Below are positions 34,385-46,483 of a stretch of DNA of 64,000 nt, piece after piece. This DNA comes from Grammothele lineata (lineage: Eukaryota; Basidiomycota; Agaricomycetes; Polyporales; Polyporaceae). Under the pieces are notes generated by a model. The model saw only the letters and a list, made by a program, of their open reading frames with translations, was not told where the DNA came from and did not search any database. Position 1 is the stretch's first letter. Each line of letters opens with the position of its first letter. Position numbers and translations under genes: made by a program. The stretch spans positions 558,001 to 622,000 of the forward strand of contig NDFF03000367.1 in the NCBI GenBank assembly GCA_002150815.3, read 5' to 3'.

Positions 34385-36209
34385 ATGCCCGCCTCCCAGC
34401 CGCAGACGATCGCGATGAGCAACCTCGACTCCAAGTACCGCGCGTCCACGCCCAGCGAACGCTCTTCACGTGGGAACGTAGTCGATCATGACGCCCCCCA
34501 TGGTAAGTCCTGACTCTTGAGCCGCTCAATTCCAGCGCCCCGAGCCCCAGGCTGTGTCTCTTCCCGCCCTCGACTCGGACGCTTCCCCCCGCCCGCCCCT
34601 TGCTTCCCCCTCCCATCTCGTCCCGCCCGCTCACGATGTCCTCCGACTTACCAGTGACCGATGATACAGCGCACTCCGCCGCCGGCCCCAGCAGCCGCGC
34701 TACGGGCATGAAGCCCAACGGTGAGCATGTCATCAAGGTACAGCCGCTCAAGCGGAGCGAGATGCAGGTGCGCCCTTCGGACGGTGGCCCATCTGTTTCT
34801 CCGTCTCATCCTCGGTGCGTCATACCCCCCTCTAGCCGTCCTACGCGCAAGATCTCGGTACAGGAGAGGTGCGTGCTGCTAGTCGATCGTTCTTGCGTTG
34901 CGTTGTCTGACCCCTGTGCAGGTCACCCATGGCGTATACGGGTCGATGCTCCAAGCACTAGGGTCATGCATTGGGTTGTGTGGTGCTATTCCTTGCTGCC
35001 CCTGCCCCAACCCCTTCCGTGAGGTGTACCAAGGTGGGTCTTCTATGTTTCAGCTAGTGACTATAGTCTTGGCCGGCACTTTCTTCCCTGTGGCTGTTGG
35101 GAGGAGTTGCCTAGCATTGGACCAGGCGTCCTGCTACACCGGTTCGCCGCGAACTCGTCGTCCTCCGCCCGCCTTCCGTTCCGTGGGGGTACCTGAAACG
35201 TTTCGGCCGTTTCGCAATGCGAAAACCGAAGGCGGATCAGGGGTTTGCACCTAGTTGGGGTGGGAACTTCATCACACCGCATATTACTATAGAAGAAAGT
35301 GCGGCAATGACCAGACATATTGTCCCCAGCTGACTTTAGAGCGCATATAGGAGGGTGCTAACGTTTATTGCATTGCAGGTTCGGTCGGCTTGGTCTCGCG
35401 CTTCGGCCAGTTCTACAAGTCTGTCGACCCTGGCCTTGTTCAGGTCAACGTCTGCACCGAGTCCCTGCGCATTGTCGATGTCAAAATTCAGATCAGCGCC
35501 ATTGGCCGCCAGAAGGTCATCACCCGCGACAACGTCGACGTCGAGATGTATGTGCTCCTACCCTCCTAATTGCTTCCGCCCTATCTGACGTCAGACACGC
35601 AACAGCGACTCCGTCATCTACTTCCAGATCACGAACCCCTACCGTGCCGCATTCGGTATTTCCGACTTGCGCCAGGCGCTCATCGAGCGTGCGCAGACGA
35701 CGCTCCGGCACGTCGTAGGCGCGCGCATGGTGCAGTCGGTCGTGACCGAGCGCGAGGCCATCGCGTTCGAGATCGCAGAGATCGTCGGCGACGTCGCGGA
35801 CAAGTGGGGCGTCGCCATCGAGGGCATCCTCATCAAGGACATCATCTTCTCGCCCGAGGTCTCCGCGTCGCTCTCGTCCGCGGCGCAGCAGAAGCGCATT
35901 GGGGAGTCGAAGGTCATCGCGGCGCGCGCGGAAGTCGATGCGGCGAGGTTGATGAGGCAGGCGGCGGATATTCTTGCGAGCCCGGCGGCGATGCAGATCC
36001 GGCAGCTGGAGGCGCTGCAAGCCATGGCGAAGAGCGCGGGGAGCAAGGTGGTGTTCGTGCCGATGCAGCTGCAGAGCGACGTCATTGGACAGGTGACGGG
36101 CGCGGACCCGAGCGGGTCGGGCGCGAACGTGGTGCAGGAGGAGAGCGGGGAAGGGGTGAGCGGGACCGTCGCTCGCGCTGGGTTGCTCAACAGCGTGGAG
36201 CACATCTGA
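34385..36209 (+). CDS. Stomatin-like band-7 (SPFH) protein
   Basis: Six exons (34385-34502, about 34655-34767, 34836-34868, 34922-35033, 35379-35547, 35606-36209) give about 382 residues. After a disordered N-terminus comes a short hydrophobic, Cys-rich segment (SCIGLCGAIPCCPCPNPF) that fits the membrane hairpin and acylation sites of stomatins. The band-7 domain follows at about residues 125-300: GLVSRFGQFYKSVDPGLVQV, KVITRDNVDVEIDSVIYFQI, and AQTTLRHVVGARMVQSVVTERE. The C-terminus has the usual EVDAARLMRQAADILASPAAMQIRQLE-type helix, broken here into two quoted parts for length: EVDAARLMRQAADI and PAAMQIRQLEAL. Stomatins assemble as oligomers on cholesterol/ergosterol-rich membranes and tune channels. 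An alternative start lies at 34415 (MSNLDSKYR). Exon 2 could also start at 34670. Membrane location is inferred. Confidence 0.9.
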
Positions 36210-37665
36210 GCGACCGTGGGTGGTCCCGCTTGACTGGTCTGCTCGCGTGCAGTCTCGTTCTATCGTTCCGACTTCTCCTCAGGACGTGTCGATGCTTCCC
36301 CTAACCACGCACACCCGCCATATATGATCCAGTTTTATCCGGCGCCGGCGCGTCTCCTGCCACTGCGGCTTGGGTGCGCTCAACGCTTCTTTTCGCTGTT
36401 CATATTTCTCCGCTTACGTTGCGATGATCGGTTTTCTTCCACGACCTTGTATACTAGCATCATCATGTACTCACCACGCCCCGTCACGGCTCTAATGATA
36501 GGATACTCATACCCCGCAAGCCACGTGTGTCTCGCAATTACCGCGCCGCTGGGCTATCGATTGCTCCCACACACTCTGCTGTACTTCCTTTATACTAACC
36601 ACCGCCTCCTTGTTCTCCCAAACTCTTCAGGAGCCAGCGCTGATTACACTCGCAGCCTCTCCTCACTACTTGACAGCCCTGCCGAGCGCATGATGTCAGC
36701 ACGAGTGCTGGTGGCAGTGTAAGTAGACGGCGTCGTGCCACGCCCTTTGGGCGTGCACGCCGCGCGGGCGCGCACTTGGTGCGCGCGACGCTTTCCTGAA
36801 CGGAACGCTCAAACGCGCGACGTACGGCCGCAAGGTGGCATGGCACGTCAGTACGCCATCCCACCTCGACGCATTTGGGTACCGATAGCTGACGACGGTG
36901 GCTTTTTTCATATATCCGGATCCGCTCTTCAGTAGGAGTGTGAACCTTGCGTGAGCTGGTAAGTCGGTACCTTCTGTCGACCTTCAGTACTTCAGTACTT
37001 CGGTGTAATCGGGCGTCAACTGATGACGCGACGTTGACTAGCAAAGAAGCCTCGTAAGAGAATTGTGGTTCCGGGCGGTATACACCGCTCGGTACCGGCA
37101 ATTGCAAGACGCGACGGCGCACTGATATGTCGTACAGGAGGAAGGGGCATGCAGCACCCACTGTCAGTACATGTCAGTATTCATACCGACTTTCGCGGCA
37201 CGCGCACATCCCCTAGCCTTCGCAGTCAACAAAAGAGCATGTTCCATGTTTGCGCCACCGCCCGCGAGGGCAGCGTGTCCAGTGCGGCTCAGGGTCGAGA
37301 CGTCGCGCGCGCGCCGGGCGCGGAGCCGCGGCCCTCCCGGTGGAAGCTTCTATCCTGCCCCCGAAGCATTAGACGTGCCCGGTCTCGGACGCAGGGTGCT
37401 CTCTTAAAGCTGTCGGCGCTGCACGAGCCCTTTTCTTCCTCCTCCACGAGGAGTGGACGGCTTCCTCTTCCCCCGGGGCTTCTGCGCGGGTTGCTGTCCT
37501 TCTTCCACTGGGCTTTCTCGACCTTCGCGCAACCTTCGCGCGGTCGACAACACTCGAAGCTCTGGATTAGCCTCATCGATTCTGCTACCCTGCGTTTTTC
37601 CTCGCCCATCTACTTGACTCCCCGACCTCGTCTCTCGTTTGACCGCCGTAACGAACCTCACGACC
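36210..37665. other. Intergenic, no gene seen
   Basis: About 1.46 kb between two tandem plus-strand genes. The right half should hold the promoter of the membrane protein and possibly an unseen upstream exon. Short CAGTACTT repeats lie at 36985-37000 and a similar TCAGTACATGTCAGTATT stretch near 37163. Open frames show no motif. Confidence 0.45.
36985..37000. repeat. Two tandem copies of CAGTACTT
   Basis: Two perfect head-to-tail copies of an eight-base unit that contains the CAGTACT unit repeated at 32597-32617. Confidence 0.75.
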
Positions 37666-39643
37666 ATGACCTTGCTCGCATACGTCAAGCTCTACACCTC
37701 GGTGCGGAGGGAACAGTACTCCCGAAGTCCTAACTCGCCCCCATCCGCTTCAGCAGCAATCTCCCCACGGACAATCGCAATCATCGCCGGCGCCGTTGGG
37801 GGCCTCGTCTTCACAGTGCTCGCCGCGGCGATCGCGTGGTACTGCCTGCATGCGCGCCGGGGACGAGACCGGCCCCCTCCGATCATAGTCACCTCGAGCA
37901 GCCAAAGGAGGCCCAGAAGCAAAGGCAGAGAATGGGGCAGGGGCGGTGATCCGTATCCCAGCCGAGCGTCCGCGGCAGAGGCCAAGATCGACCTCGCGGA
38001 GCAGATGGAAGGTGCGTGTATGCGCGCGCGGGCGCGGAACGACCGCTGCTAGCCCGCCTCGTGCTTACCGCTGACGCGCTCCCTCCACCGCGACCGGGAC
38101 CGCAGAGCCGCCGAAAGTGCTCCTCGCGCCGTCTGAGCCCGCGTTCTCCCCGCCCGGGCTGCCCCTCCCTCTCCCCAGTCTCCCTCTCTCGGCTTCACCC
38201 TCGTCACCAAGGTCGTCGGCGTATAGCTCGCACGGCGCTGGGCCGAGTCGCGCGCCGAGCGTGGTGACGTTCGCGTCGTCCGCGCGCGTCCAGCAGCAAT
38301 TGCAACAGCTGCAGCAAGGGCGCTCGGCGAGCGCCGGGGCTACTGGGGGCCACAGCCGCACACAGAGCGCTGCTAGCTCGCAGTCCGCACAAGCCGCACT
38401 CCGGCGGTACCACAGCAGCGCCGGGGCCACCATTGTTTTTCCCCAACAGGGTCAGGGCGGCACCAGCGGAGTAGGAGAGGCAGCAGGAGCAGGAGCAGGA
38501 GGGGGAAGAGGGGCGGCAGTGGGAGTGAGGGTGCATGGACGGTCGAGGAGCGCGGGCGCGGAGTTCTACTTGATGCGTTACAACAGGCGGCGCGAGCTGT
38601 CAAGGACGGGACGTGTCGGGACCGAGACGGTCTTGCTCCAGCGCGAGGATGGGGTGCTGCCGAGGAGGGATTCGGGGTTCAGCGAAGGCCTTAGGGATCG
38701 GGACCTCGACATCAGTGAAGACCCGCGCACCTGCGAAGGAGAAGCCGAACCAGCATCACCCGTGGGGAGCACGAGAACGGCGATGACGTCTTACCTTGGC
38801 TCTCCCACGCACGAGAGGTACGGATATGGGTGCGGGTATTACGAGGACGGGAAGTACCAGAATCGGACAGTGACACCGGCCGGGTCGATGATCTCGTTCG
38901 CGTCGTACGCGTCGTACGTCTCGGGCACCGGGATGGCGACAGGCTCGCGGCCCACGACCCCGTCTGGACCGGGGCGAGCACCGACGCCATCGCGGACGCC
39001 TACGCCGAATTCGAGGCCAGCACCTGAATCGCCCATCCAGTCCCCCGCCCAGCGGCCAGTATCTCCCCCACTCGCCTCCACAGGTCTCCGCGCGACTGCC
39101 TCCTCACCACCTCCCAGCCCTCCTCGCAGTCCTCCAGTTCCAGCTCACGCTCGCACCCACACTCCGCCATTACAACGCGCCTCAACGCCCACACGAGACT
39201 CGGTCATCGTGGAGTCACAGCGCGCAAAAGCGGAGCTGCACGCCCCGCGACCCGCACGGTTCTACGAGGACTCGGGCGTGCGGTTCACAATCACGGCGGC
39301 GACGCCGAGTCCGCCGCCGAGTCGTTGCGTTAGTCCGCTCAGTCCGCGGGCGCTGAGCGGTGTGCGCGACGCGGACGCGGACGCGGACCGAGAGAGGGAG
39401 AGGGAGGGCCCTGGGCGAGGGGCATCAATTATGGTAGAAGATGAAGGCTCAGCGACCAGTGCAGAGGGGCCGGAGGAGGGCTCTAACGAGACCCACCTCA
39501 CTTCCGTTCTGAGCTCGGGCTCGACGTTGGAAGGCCACAGCTCGAACCTGAGTACCGGGCACACCCACACCACGAAGGGCGAGAGGCGCATGTCGGAAGT
39601 GTCCGCAATGTCGGACGTGCCGCCTATGTATACGAAGGAGTGA
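37666..39643 (+). CDS. Single-pass membrane protein with long disordered tail
   Basis: Two exons (37666-38011 and 38106-39643) give 627 residues. A short N-terminal part rich in Ser and Pro leads to one clear membrane segment, about residues 39-63 (IAIIAGAVGGLVFTVLAAAIAW), followed by a positive stop-transfer HARRGRDR. All the rest is cytoplasmic by the positive-inside rule and disordered: a Gln-rich stretch (QQQLQQLQQ), a Gly/Ala run, Pro/Ser/Thr-rich repeats, and an acidic end. This layout is common in basidiomycete proteins annotated only as transmembrane or Mid2-like, with a Ser/Thr-rich outside part, one helix and a long tail. No signal peptide is seen and the outside part is very short, so an upstream exon may have been missed. 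Function unknown; a cell-wall sensor is one possibility. Confidence 0.75.
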
Positions 39644-40879
39644 GTAGCTCCGAATTCGAATGGATCCGATGGTGTAAGTTCGCCACTGCTGCAGCAGGAT
39701 GCCTGGCACTGTTTCGTTCGTTTGGGTCCGTCGAGAATCGAGATGCACGTTAGTACGTTAACTTTCACGCTCGTTAGTATCTTATAGCATAGTCACCGTA
39801 AGTGGTTAGTGTTGGAGGTGCATACAGGTTGGGTTTCTGTATGAGTACTAGTATATGAGCGAGGGTCAATACAGATCCGAGTCGTTCTTTATTGGAGAAG
39901 CGGTAACTGTACCTTACTGGTTAGGTTTTTACTATAGTGATCCGTAGTCCGGAATATCATTGCGCTATGTTTGCGTGGGATATCAGCACGTCGCTCATGG
40001 CGAGAATACATCGGAGAAGGCTTTGATCATGAGGTGGAGGCTCATTTTGGTGGGTTCAGAATAAGTTGGTTCGGTGAGTAATCGTTGTTGTGGCGCACTA
40101 TCACAGCCGCTTTGATGTGACGCTGATCAGTGATAGCGTTGCACCCGCGGGCTGAGCAAAACTCAGAAATCCGTGCGCACGTCTTTCGCCCCGACCCTAT
40201 CAATTGGTGGCGGAGGGTGGTACAAATGACAATCCCCTCGCCTTTTACTAGGGGATTCCGTGTACCGCCCTTGCCTCAATGCCACCTTGGGAATTTTTCA
40301 GAGTACTTGAACCTCCGGTTCAGTTGATCGCTTCTTTTTAGCGGTTGATCTAAGTTCGTATTGAGTGCAAGTCTGTTGATGTTATTCAACCCGTGTATGC
40401 AATACAACTGTACCGTTCCGGCCTCGTTCCCTAGTCTTACGATTGGAAAGTCTGGAGGGTCCCAAATAAAGGCCTTGAAAGGGGTGGGGCTTCCGTTTTG
40501 AGACGATTGTCCCTGGCCCCGGCAATCTCGCGCCGCCAGTCCGCGAAGGTGACTAAACCTCTTCCGCTTCTGAGAACCGTTCTCATCGCACTTAACTTCA
40601 TAAGCTCTCTACCTCGCCGTCGCTCATAACACTATATATTGTGCCTATATCCCTCGCGCACCTCAGGCACGCCTCTCGCAGCCCGTATTCCTCAAAGACA
40701 TTTCCGCGCCCGGACGGCTTCCGCACCCTTTCATCGCAGTCCGGATCCAAGCCAGCAACGCGGTCTCCATTCCTCTCTTATACCCCCACCTGCTGCTGGC
40801 GGCGCACCCCTCACCACGCTCACCACGGATCCCCCAAGAGGCTCTCTTGCTGGAATAGCGGACAATCGAAATCGACATA
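39644..40879. other. Intergenic, no gene seen
   Basis: About 1.24 kb of lower-GC sequence between tandem plus-strand genes. A TATATATT stretch near 40,632, about 245 bases before the next start, and a pyrimidine-rich tract to about 40,830 could be promoter parts. No supported frame or RNA gene. Confidence 0.45.
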
Positions 40880-43800
40880 ATGTCGCTCGACTCGCGCCCC
40901 CTCACCCCAGACTCGCAGCTCGCGAACAGCCTCCACCGCGCGACGTCGACGATCGACGAGCTCACCCAGACGCTCTCGACTGTCTCTAGGCTGTCTTCCC
41001 CGGAGCCCGATGGTGGCGCGTGCACGTGTTGCTGTGGCAGGGAGGAGTGTGAGGCGAGTAGGGCGTGGGCGGCGGTGAAGGCGAAGCTCGAGAGCAGGCT
41101 CGTCTTGAGCGCAGGTGCGTGTGGGCCTTTGTGGTGGTACATATATCCGGTGGCTGACGTGTTCTACGTCGCGCTGGCGCGTAGAGGTTGGTCGTGCGTT
41201 GTTGGAGCGGCATGAGGCGTTGGTGCGCAGGCAGCGCCAGCAGGTATGTGCGATTGTCTCTTGGTTGTGCTCGCGTACACTCGCTCAAGAAGCTGGCCCA
41301 TGTTTTGCAGACTCTTACACCGGGGGCTACAAGCGCGGCAACATCAGATACGTCGGTGGATGTGCGTGTGGCGGAACTTGTGAAGCAGGTGCGTTTTACT
41401 TCCGAACGAACGAGAACCCGTCTGACAGTAATATCAGAATGCTCTCTTGGAGAAGGTATGTATGAGATTGGTGTCCACGTCCGCTACTCCCTGACCACTT
41501 CATACAGCGCCTTGCACAAGCTCTCATGCACACAGAAGTGAGCGAGACGTCGAAGAAGTCTCTGTTACAGGATCTCGAGGATGCTAAGGCAGACGTCGCG
41601 CGCCTCAGTTCCCAGAACGCCCGCGCTGTTGGCCTTGAGAACCGCTTAGCCGTGGCTCTTCAGGAGCAGGACGACCTCAAACAGGAACTTGACAGCGCCA
41701 CTCAGCGAGCTAGGCTGACCGAGTCACGCGTCGTCTCTTATAGGGAGAAATGCGGTCAGCCTCCACGCCTCCTATCCGTGTTCCGCCCGTGTCTGACGTG
41801 CGTGCGATAGCTAAACTACAGGCGCAGGTCGCGAGGCTACGAGAGGACTTGGACGTTCAACGGACGCACCGGCAGGAGTTTTCTGAGGAAATCCTGAACG
41901 ATGCGAAACAGCGTCTCGAGCAACTCCAGTATCATGTTAGTGTTTTCGTCGGCATCTGACAGCCTCGCTACAACACTCACTCGAACTTCGAACAGCAACT
42001 TGGCCACGCAGCAGAGATTCGTGACGCCGAGGTCACGAAAGTCTTGGAGTCTCTAGTCGCCGACAATGAGGTTCTCAAGCGCGACAACGCCGAGTTGCAG
42101 AACCTTCTCGCCCAGGAACGAGAAGAACTTCATACGATGCAGGAAGAGCTGGAAGAACGCCGTGCTAGTGATACCCCCCTCAGGCGAGGGCATAAGTTCA
42201 CGCAATCCGGGGCCTCGTTCACCCTGCACGATACTTCCGCCCCGCTCTCGCCAACTTTCCAGATCGGCACAGCACCCACCGGTTCGATGTTCCGCTCCAG
42301 ACTCCAGGCTGAGAAACGCGCAGCAGATGCGCGGTCACTCAGCGCTGAGCGTTCCTCAAGGCGTCCTGTCGTGAGTGCTCAGAAATTTACCACACGATCG
42401 ACGTTGACATTTGTTTCAAGGAGCCGCTTACTCCCGAAACAGACCGCCGACCACTGTCGCCGGCAGACTCGCACTTCGCGGCCGGCTCGAAGTGGACATC
42501 TTTCTCTCGCCACAAGTATGCTCCTTCGCAGATCAGCTATGATGTGGACGAGAGTGATGGTGGTGTCTTGTCCCCGGAACGCCCACAGGCCCGGAAACCT
42601 CTCTTCCTCCTTACACGGGAACGAGGCGTGCAGACGGACGCACCTTGGAATGGCGAAAGCGCGCTGTCTCCGTCGCCTATACCGAGGGGGTTCAGCGACC
42701 ATGTCTCTTCTCACGAAGGCCATTCCGAGTCATCATCGTTCACAGACAACATCCACACTACAGCCGTCGGTAGCCTCGTGGATCGGACTACAATCCTGCT
42801 CAGCAGGTTGACTCAGGCTGATGCGCTTACGCTCACCAACCGCCTCAAGCGACAACACCTACTAGGCGCAGATGTCAGCCACCTCTCTCGCACCACGGTC
42901 AACGCCGTCATCAACGATGTCAACGCCCTCCGGGGGCACTTCCGCGCCTTCCTTGAGGACGAGAGGACGACAACAACGTGCACTCGGCGGGATCTCCGCA
43001 GCCTTCTCAAGCTACTGAAGGACATCTTCACGGAGCTCGGCCAGATGCGCGTCACGCTCAACGACGTCATCCTCGACCCAACTGTCGCTGGCAAAGTCAG
43101 CGAGATGGCCATGAACCCCTCTAAGGCCCAGAGCGCAGAAACAAGCTCGAACCCCGCAGCAGGCAGCGGTCCATCGTGGATCGCGCCCATCTCCAAGCTA
43201 CTTGGGCTCCCTGGTGGCGGCAGCGGTGGGAGCGGGTCGCAAGAGTCAGCCGCTTCGCGCGCCCTCTCCCCTCCTGCTCGTAACATAGGGCGTGGGCGCC
43301 CGCCGCCGCGCGTCGCGCCGAAACTGCAGCCTGCGCTGTCGGCGTCTGCGATGACCGTCAACGTCGAGTTCAGCGGGACAGGCGTCGGCCGCTCCGTCAC
43401 GAGTCTGCACTCTGCGCATCCGTCCCGCGCCACTTTTGGCCCTCTCAGCGCCCCGGGTGCCGCCTCCAGCTCGTCTTCGACTAGTTCGGGCGCGCCTGCC
43501 ATTGCACAGCCCGCGCCGAGGGCGGATATCTCGAGGAGCGTCATGGGCATATTCGCGGGTGCGCCGACGCCTGCGGAACGGGATCCGTGGGTGGTCATCG
43601 CCAGACCGCCGAGCAGCGCAACCTCGGGCAAGATGACCAGGACGGCGAGTCTCGCGACTGGCCTGACTGGGGGGAACGCTACGTCCTCTGCGACAATTGG
43701 CCGCGCGACCCTTCGCCCCTCGGGCGGGGCGGGCAGGCGTCTGTCGCGCATCGTGGACGCTGTTATTGACTCACCACAGCTCGGCGTGAGTGGGGATGGT

Positions 43801-44391
43801 GCAGTGTCGGACCCGCCTTCGGACGAGGGCGGAGGCCCGCCTCCAGCCCTCGAGCGCGCGCTCCGAAGAGGCCTGTCGGACTCATCCATCCGGACGACCT
43901 TCACCCAGCACGGCGGAGACGAGGCGCATCCAGACTCAGGGGCTTCGGAGCAGGCTGCGACAGGTCGAGAGTCGGTGTTGCAGGCGCTCTCGAGGAGAGT
44001 GCAGGCTTTCCGCTTCGCGGGGGCGACGCCTGCGTCTGGTTCAAACAACGACGACAACATTGCGGCCGTCGCTGTCGCTCCCGCCGCGCAGGCGTCTTCA
44101 AGACCACAGACCCCAACCGCTAACGGGTCCGCAGCTAATGGGCCCGCGACGCCCCGCCAGTCGCCTCCTAGGCCCATCCCACCGCGGAGACAGAGTAATG
44201 GCCCCGCAGGTGGCGCGAGCGCGAGCGCAGGTGCGGGTACGAGCACGAGCCTATTCGGGCTGTCGTCGTGGACCGCGGCGTATGACGAGCTCGACGAAGG
44301 GGAACGGATAGCTGGCGCGCCGTACTTTGGAGGTAGTCCGCTGGAGGATGCGTTCCCGCAGCGGAATTGGACGCGGGAGCGGGAGTTCTAG
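40880..44391 (+). CDS. Large coiled-coil protein of unknown function
   Basis: About nine exons; joins that can be read include donors at 41115 and about 41242, a tiny exon NALLEK near 41,440, and introns near 41,756-41,811, 41,936-41,997 and 42,370-42,420. The protein is roughly 950 residues. The first 430 residues are coiled coil (LLQDLEDAKADVARLSSQNA, ELQNLLAQEREELHTMQEEL). A second folded helical block near the middle, encoded about 42,780-43,130, contains ILLSRLTQADALTLTNRLKR and LRSLLKLLKDIFTELGQMRV. The C-terminal 400 residues are disordered, rich in Ser, Pro, Ala and Gly. An N-terminal ACTCCCGREECEASRAW segment is Cys-rich. I cannot name the family. A structural or cytoskeletal role is likely from the coiled coil, but this is inference. 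Confidence 0.78.
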
Positions 44392-44401
44392 ACTTGCAGG
44401 A

Positions 44402-44427
44402 CGGAGATGGAGATGGAGATGGAGAGA
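44402..44427. repeat. Short GGAGAT repeat
   Basis: About four imperfect copies of GGAGAT directly downstream of the coiled-coil gene stop, in its likely 3' UTR. Confidence 0.6.
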
Positions 44428-44678
44428 GGAGTGCGGGGAAGTAAAGGATGCATATGTGTATGGTGTATATTCTATGGTGTAAATTATGGCCATGGATCCA
44501 GGGATACCCTACTTAGCACGCGATGCTAATGCTTTCATTCGTTTCTGCCTGATGACGATACCTGGAATACTCTATCGCCAGCTTCGTGGAGCTTCAAGTT
44601 CATTTCGGACGCTGGTCGCGCGCGCCTTTGGAGTGCCTGCAGGAATGAGCGCTCGCTGCCACTTGCCCACCGACCACG

Positions 44679-46268
44679 ATGTCGGTGTTGTTCGAGACCT
44701 CCCTCGGCGACATAGTTATCGACCTCGAAACAGACCTATGTCCCAAGACCTGTGAAAACTTCCTCAAGCTATGTAAAGTGTATTACTACAACCTGAACGC
44801 GTTCTTCAATGGTGAGCCGCGTTCTCCCACACTCTACCCTCCGCGTACGCGTTCCGCTGACCGCGTCGCGCCGCACACGTAGTCTCAAAAGACTTTCTGG
44901 CTCAGGTCGGTGACCCCACAGCTACAGGCACCGGCGGCGAGTCCATCTGGTCTTTGATAGCCTCCCAGAGCAACGGCAAGACGTCCGCCCCGCGTTACTT
45001 CACCCCCGAGTTCGTGCCCCGTCTAAAACACCGTGCTCGTGGGACTGTTTCGATGGCGGTCGCGCCTGCAATTGGCGAGGAGAGCAAGGGTGGGTGCGGG
45101 AGCCAGTTCTTCATCACGCTGGGGGACAACATCGAGTACCTTGACGGGAAGCACGCGGTGTTCGGGCACGTTGTGGAGGGGCTGGACACGTTGGACAAGT
45201 TGAACGAGGTGTTTGTCGACCAGGATGGGCGGCCGCTGAAGGATGTGAGGATACGGCATGTGGAGATCCTAGGTGCGTGGTTCTCGTGTCTTGTGGATGT
45301 ATGCGACCTTTAGCGCGTACGTATCCTCCAGAGGATCCATACGACGACCCTCCGGGGCTGGTGGTACCGAAAGAACCTCCGACTAAACCACCGGACAACT
45401 CCACACGCATTGCGGAGGACGAGGACCCGCTGGAAACAATGCCCGAGGACGAGGCGGAGGAGATTCGGCGGAAGAAGGCGGCGCAGGCATCAGCACTAAC
45501 ACTCGAGATGGTCGGCGACCTCCCGTTCGCGAACGTACGACCACCCGAGAATGTGTTGTTCGTGTGCAAGCTGAACCCAGTCACGCGTGATGAGGACCTG
45601 GAACTCATTTTCTCGCGTTTCGGTTCGATCATGAGCTGTCAGGTCATCCGCGACAAAAAGACGGGCGACTCGCTCCAGTACGCGTTCATCGAGTTTGACA
45701 AACGGGAGGATGCGGAGCAGGTGTGTGCAATAACCGTGTTCCTTGGGATCGGGGCGCTGGCTGACTTCGTGACCGCAGGCGTACTTCAAGATGCAAAACG
45801 TGCTGGTGGATGACCGCCGCATATGGGTGGACTTGTACGTGACGTAGCATGGCTGTGCGCGAACGACACTGACGCCTGTACAGCTCCCAATCCGTCGCGC
45901 GTATGAACTCGCACTGGTCTAACGATATCAAGATGGGACCACCAGCACGGCGAGCGCGTGGCGGTGGTCGTGGTGGGTTCGGCGGTCGTGATGATCTGGA
46001 GGCGACCCGGCGATACAGAGACCAGGATGAGAGGAGAGGTGGCAACGACTACGGGATGGTGTTTGACGTGCCCGGTGCGGACAGCAGGAGAAAACACCGG
46101 AGTCGCAGCCGCAGCCCGCGTCGCCGACCTCGAGACCGCTCGCAGGACCGCGTGCGGCGCTCGAGATCGCCACACCGCCGGAACAGAGACGAAGATAGAG
46201 AGCGAGACAGGCGCAGAAGTCGAAGTCGTGATCATCGTTCCGGGGATCATTACGGCCGTCGGCGCTGA
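44679..46268 (+). CDS. PPIL4: Cyclophilin-RRM peptidyl-prolyl isomerase, PPIL4/Cyp6 type
   Basis: Five exons (44679-44811, 44883-45272, 45332-45720, 45779-45834, 45884-46268) sum to 450 residues. Residues 1-165 are the cyclophilin domain: [65 protein letters not shown]. The usual active-site Arg and Phe positions differ in this subfamily, which often has weak activity. An acidic linker is followed by an RRM (about 235-315): [20 protein letters not shown], with [14 protein letters not shown]. The tail is RS-rich ([17 protein letters not shown]), as in splicing proteins. This domain order is diagnostic of the PPIL4/Cyp6 group, which is nuclear and linked to splicing and transcription. It follows the coiled-coil gene by 287 bases. 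Confidence 0.94.
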
Positions 46269-46441
46269 GGAGACCTGTTCGAGGAAGCTGTTACGTATGT
46301 GGCTTGTATGCTTCCCATTGGACAGCTTCCTGCCAGTTGGTCTGATTTTGTATAGCCAGGTCCGGCGGGAGCGTTAGTATCTCTCTATTAATCGTTTGAA
46401 GCCTTGCCAGCCGCTGAGCCGCGCTTGCCGCCCGCAGCCCC

Positions 46442-46448
46442 TATAAAG
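46442..46448 (+). promoter_or_regulatory. TATA-like box close to the BTB start
   Basis: TATAAAG only 36 bases upstream of the ATG at 46484. If this sets transcription start, the 5' leader would be only about 10 bases, so either the gene is nearly leaderless or the box is unused. Confidence 0.4.
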
Positions 46449-46483
46449 ACACGGCCCCAACCTTTGGTTGGCAACGTTTCACC

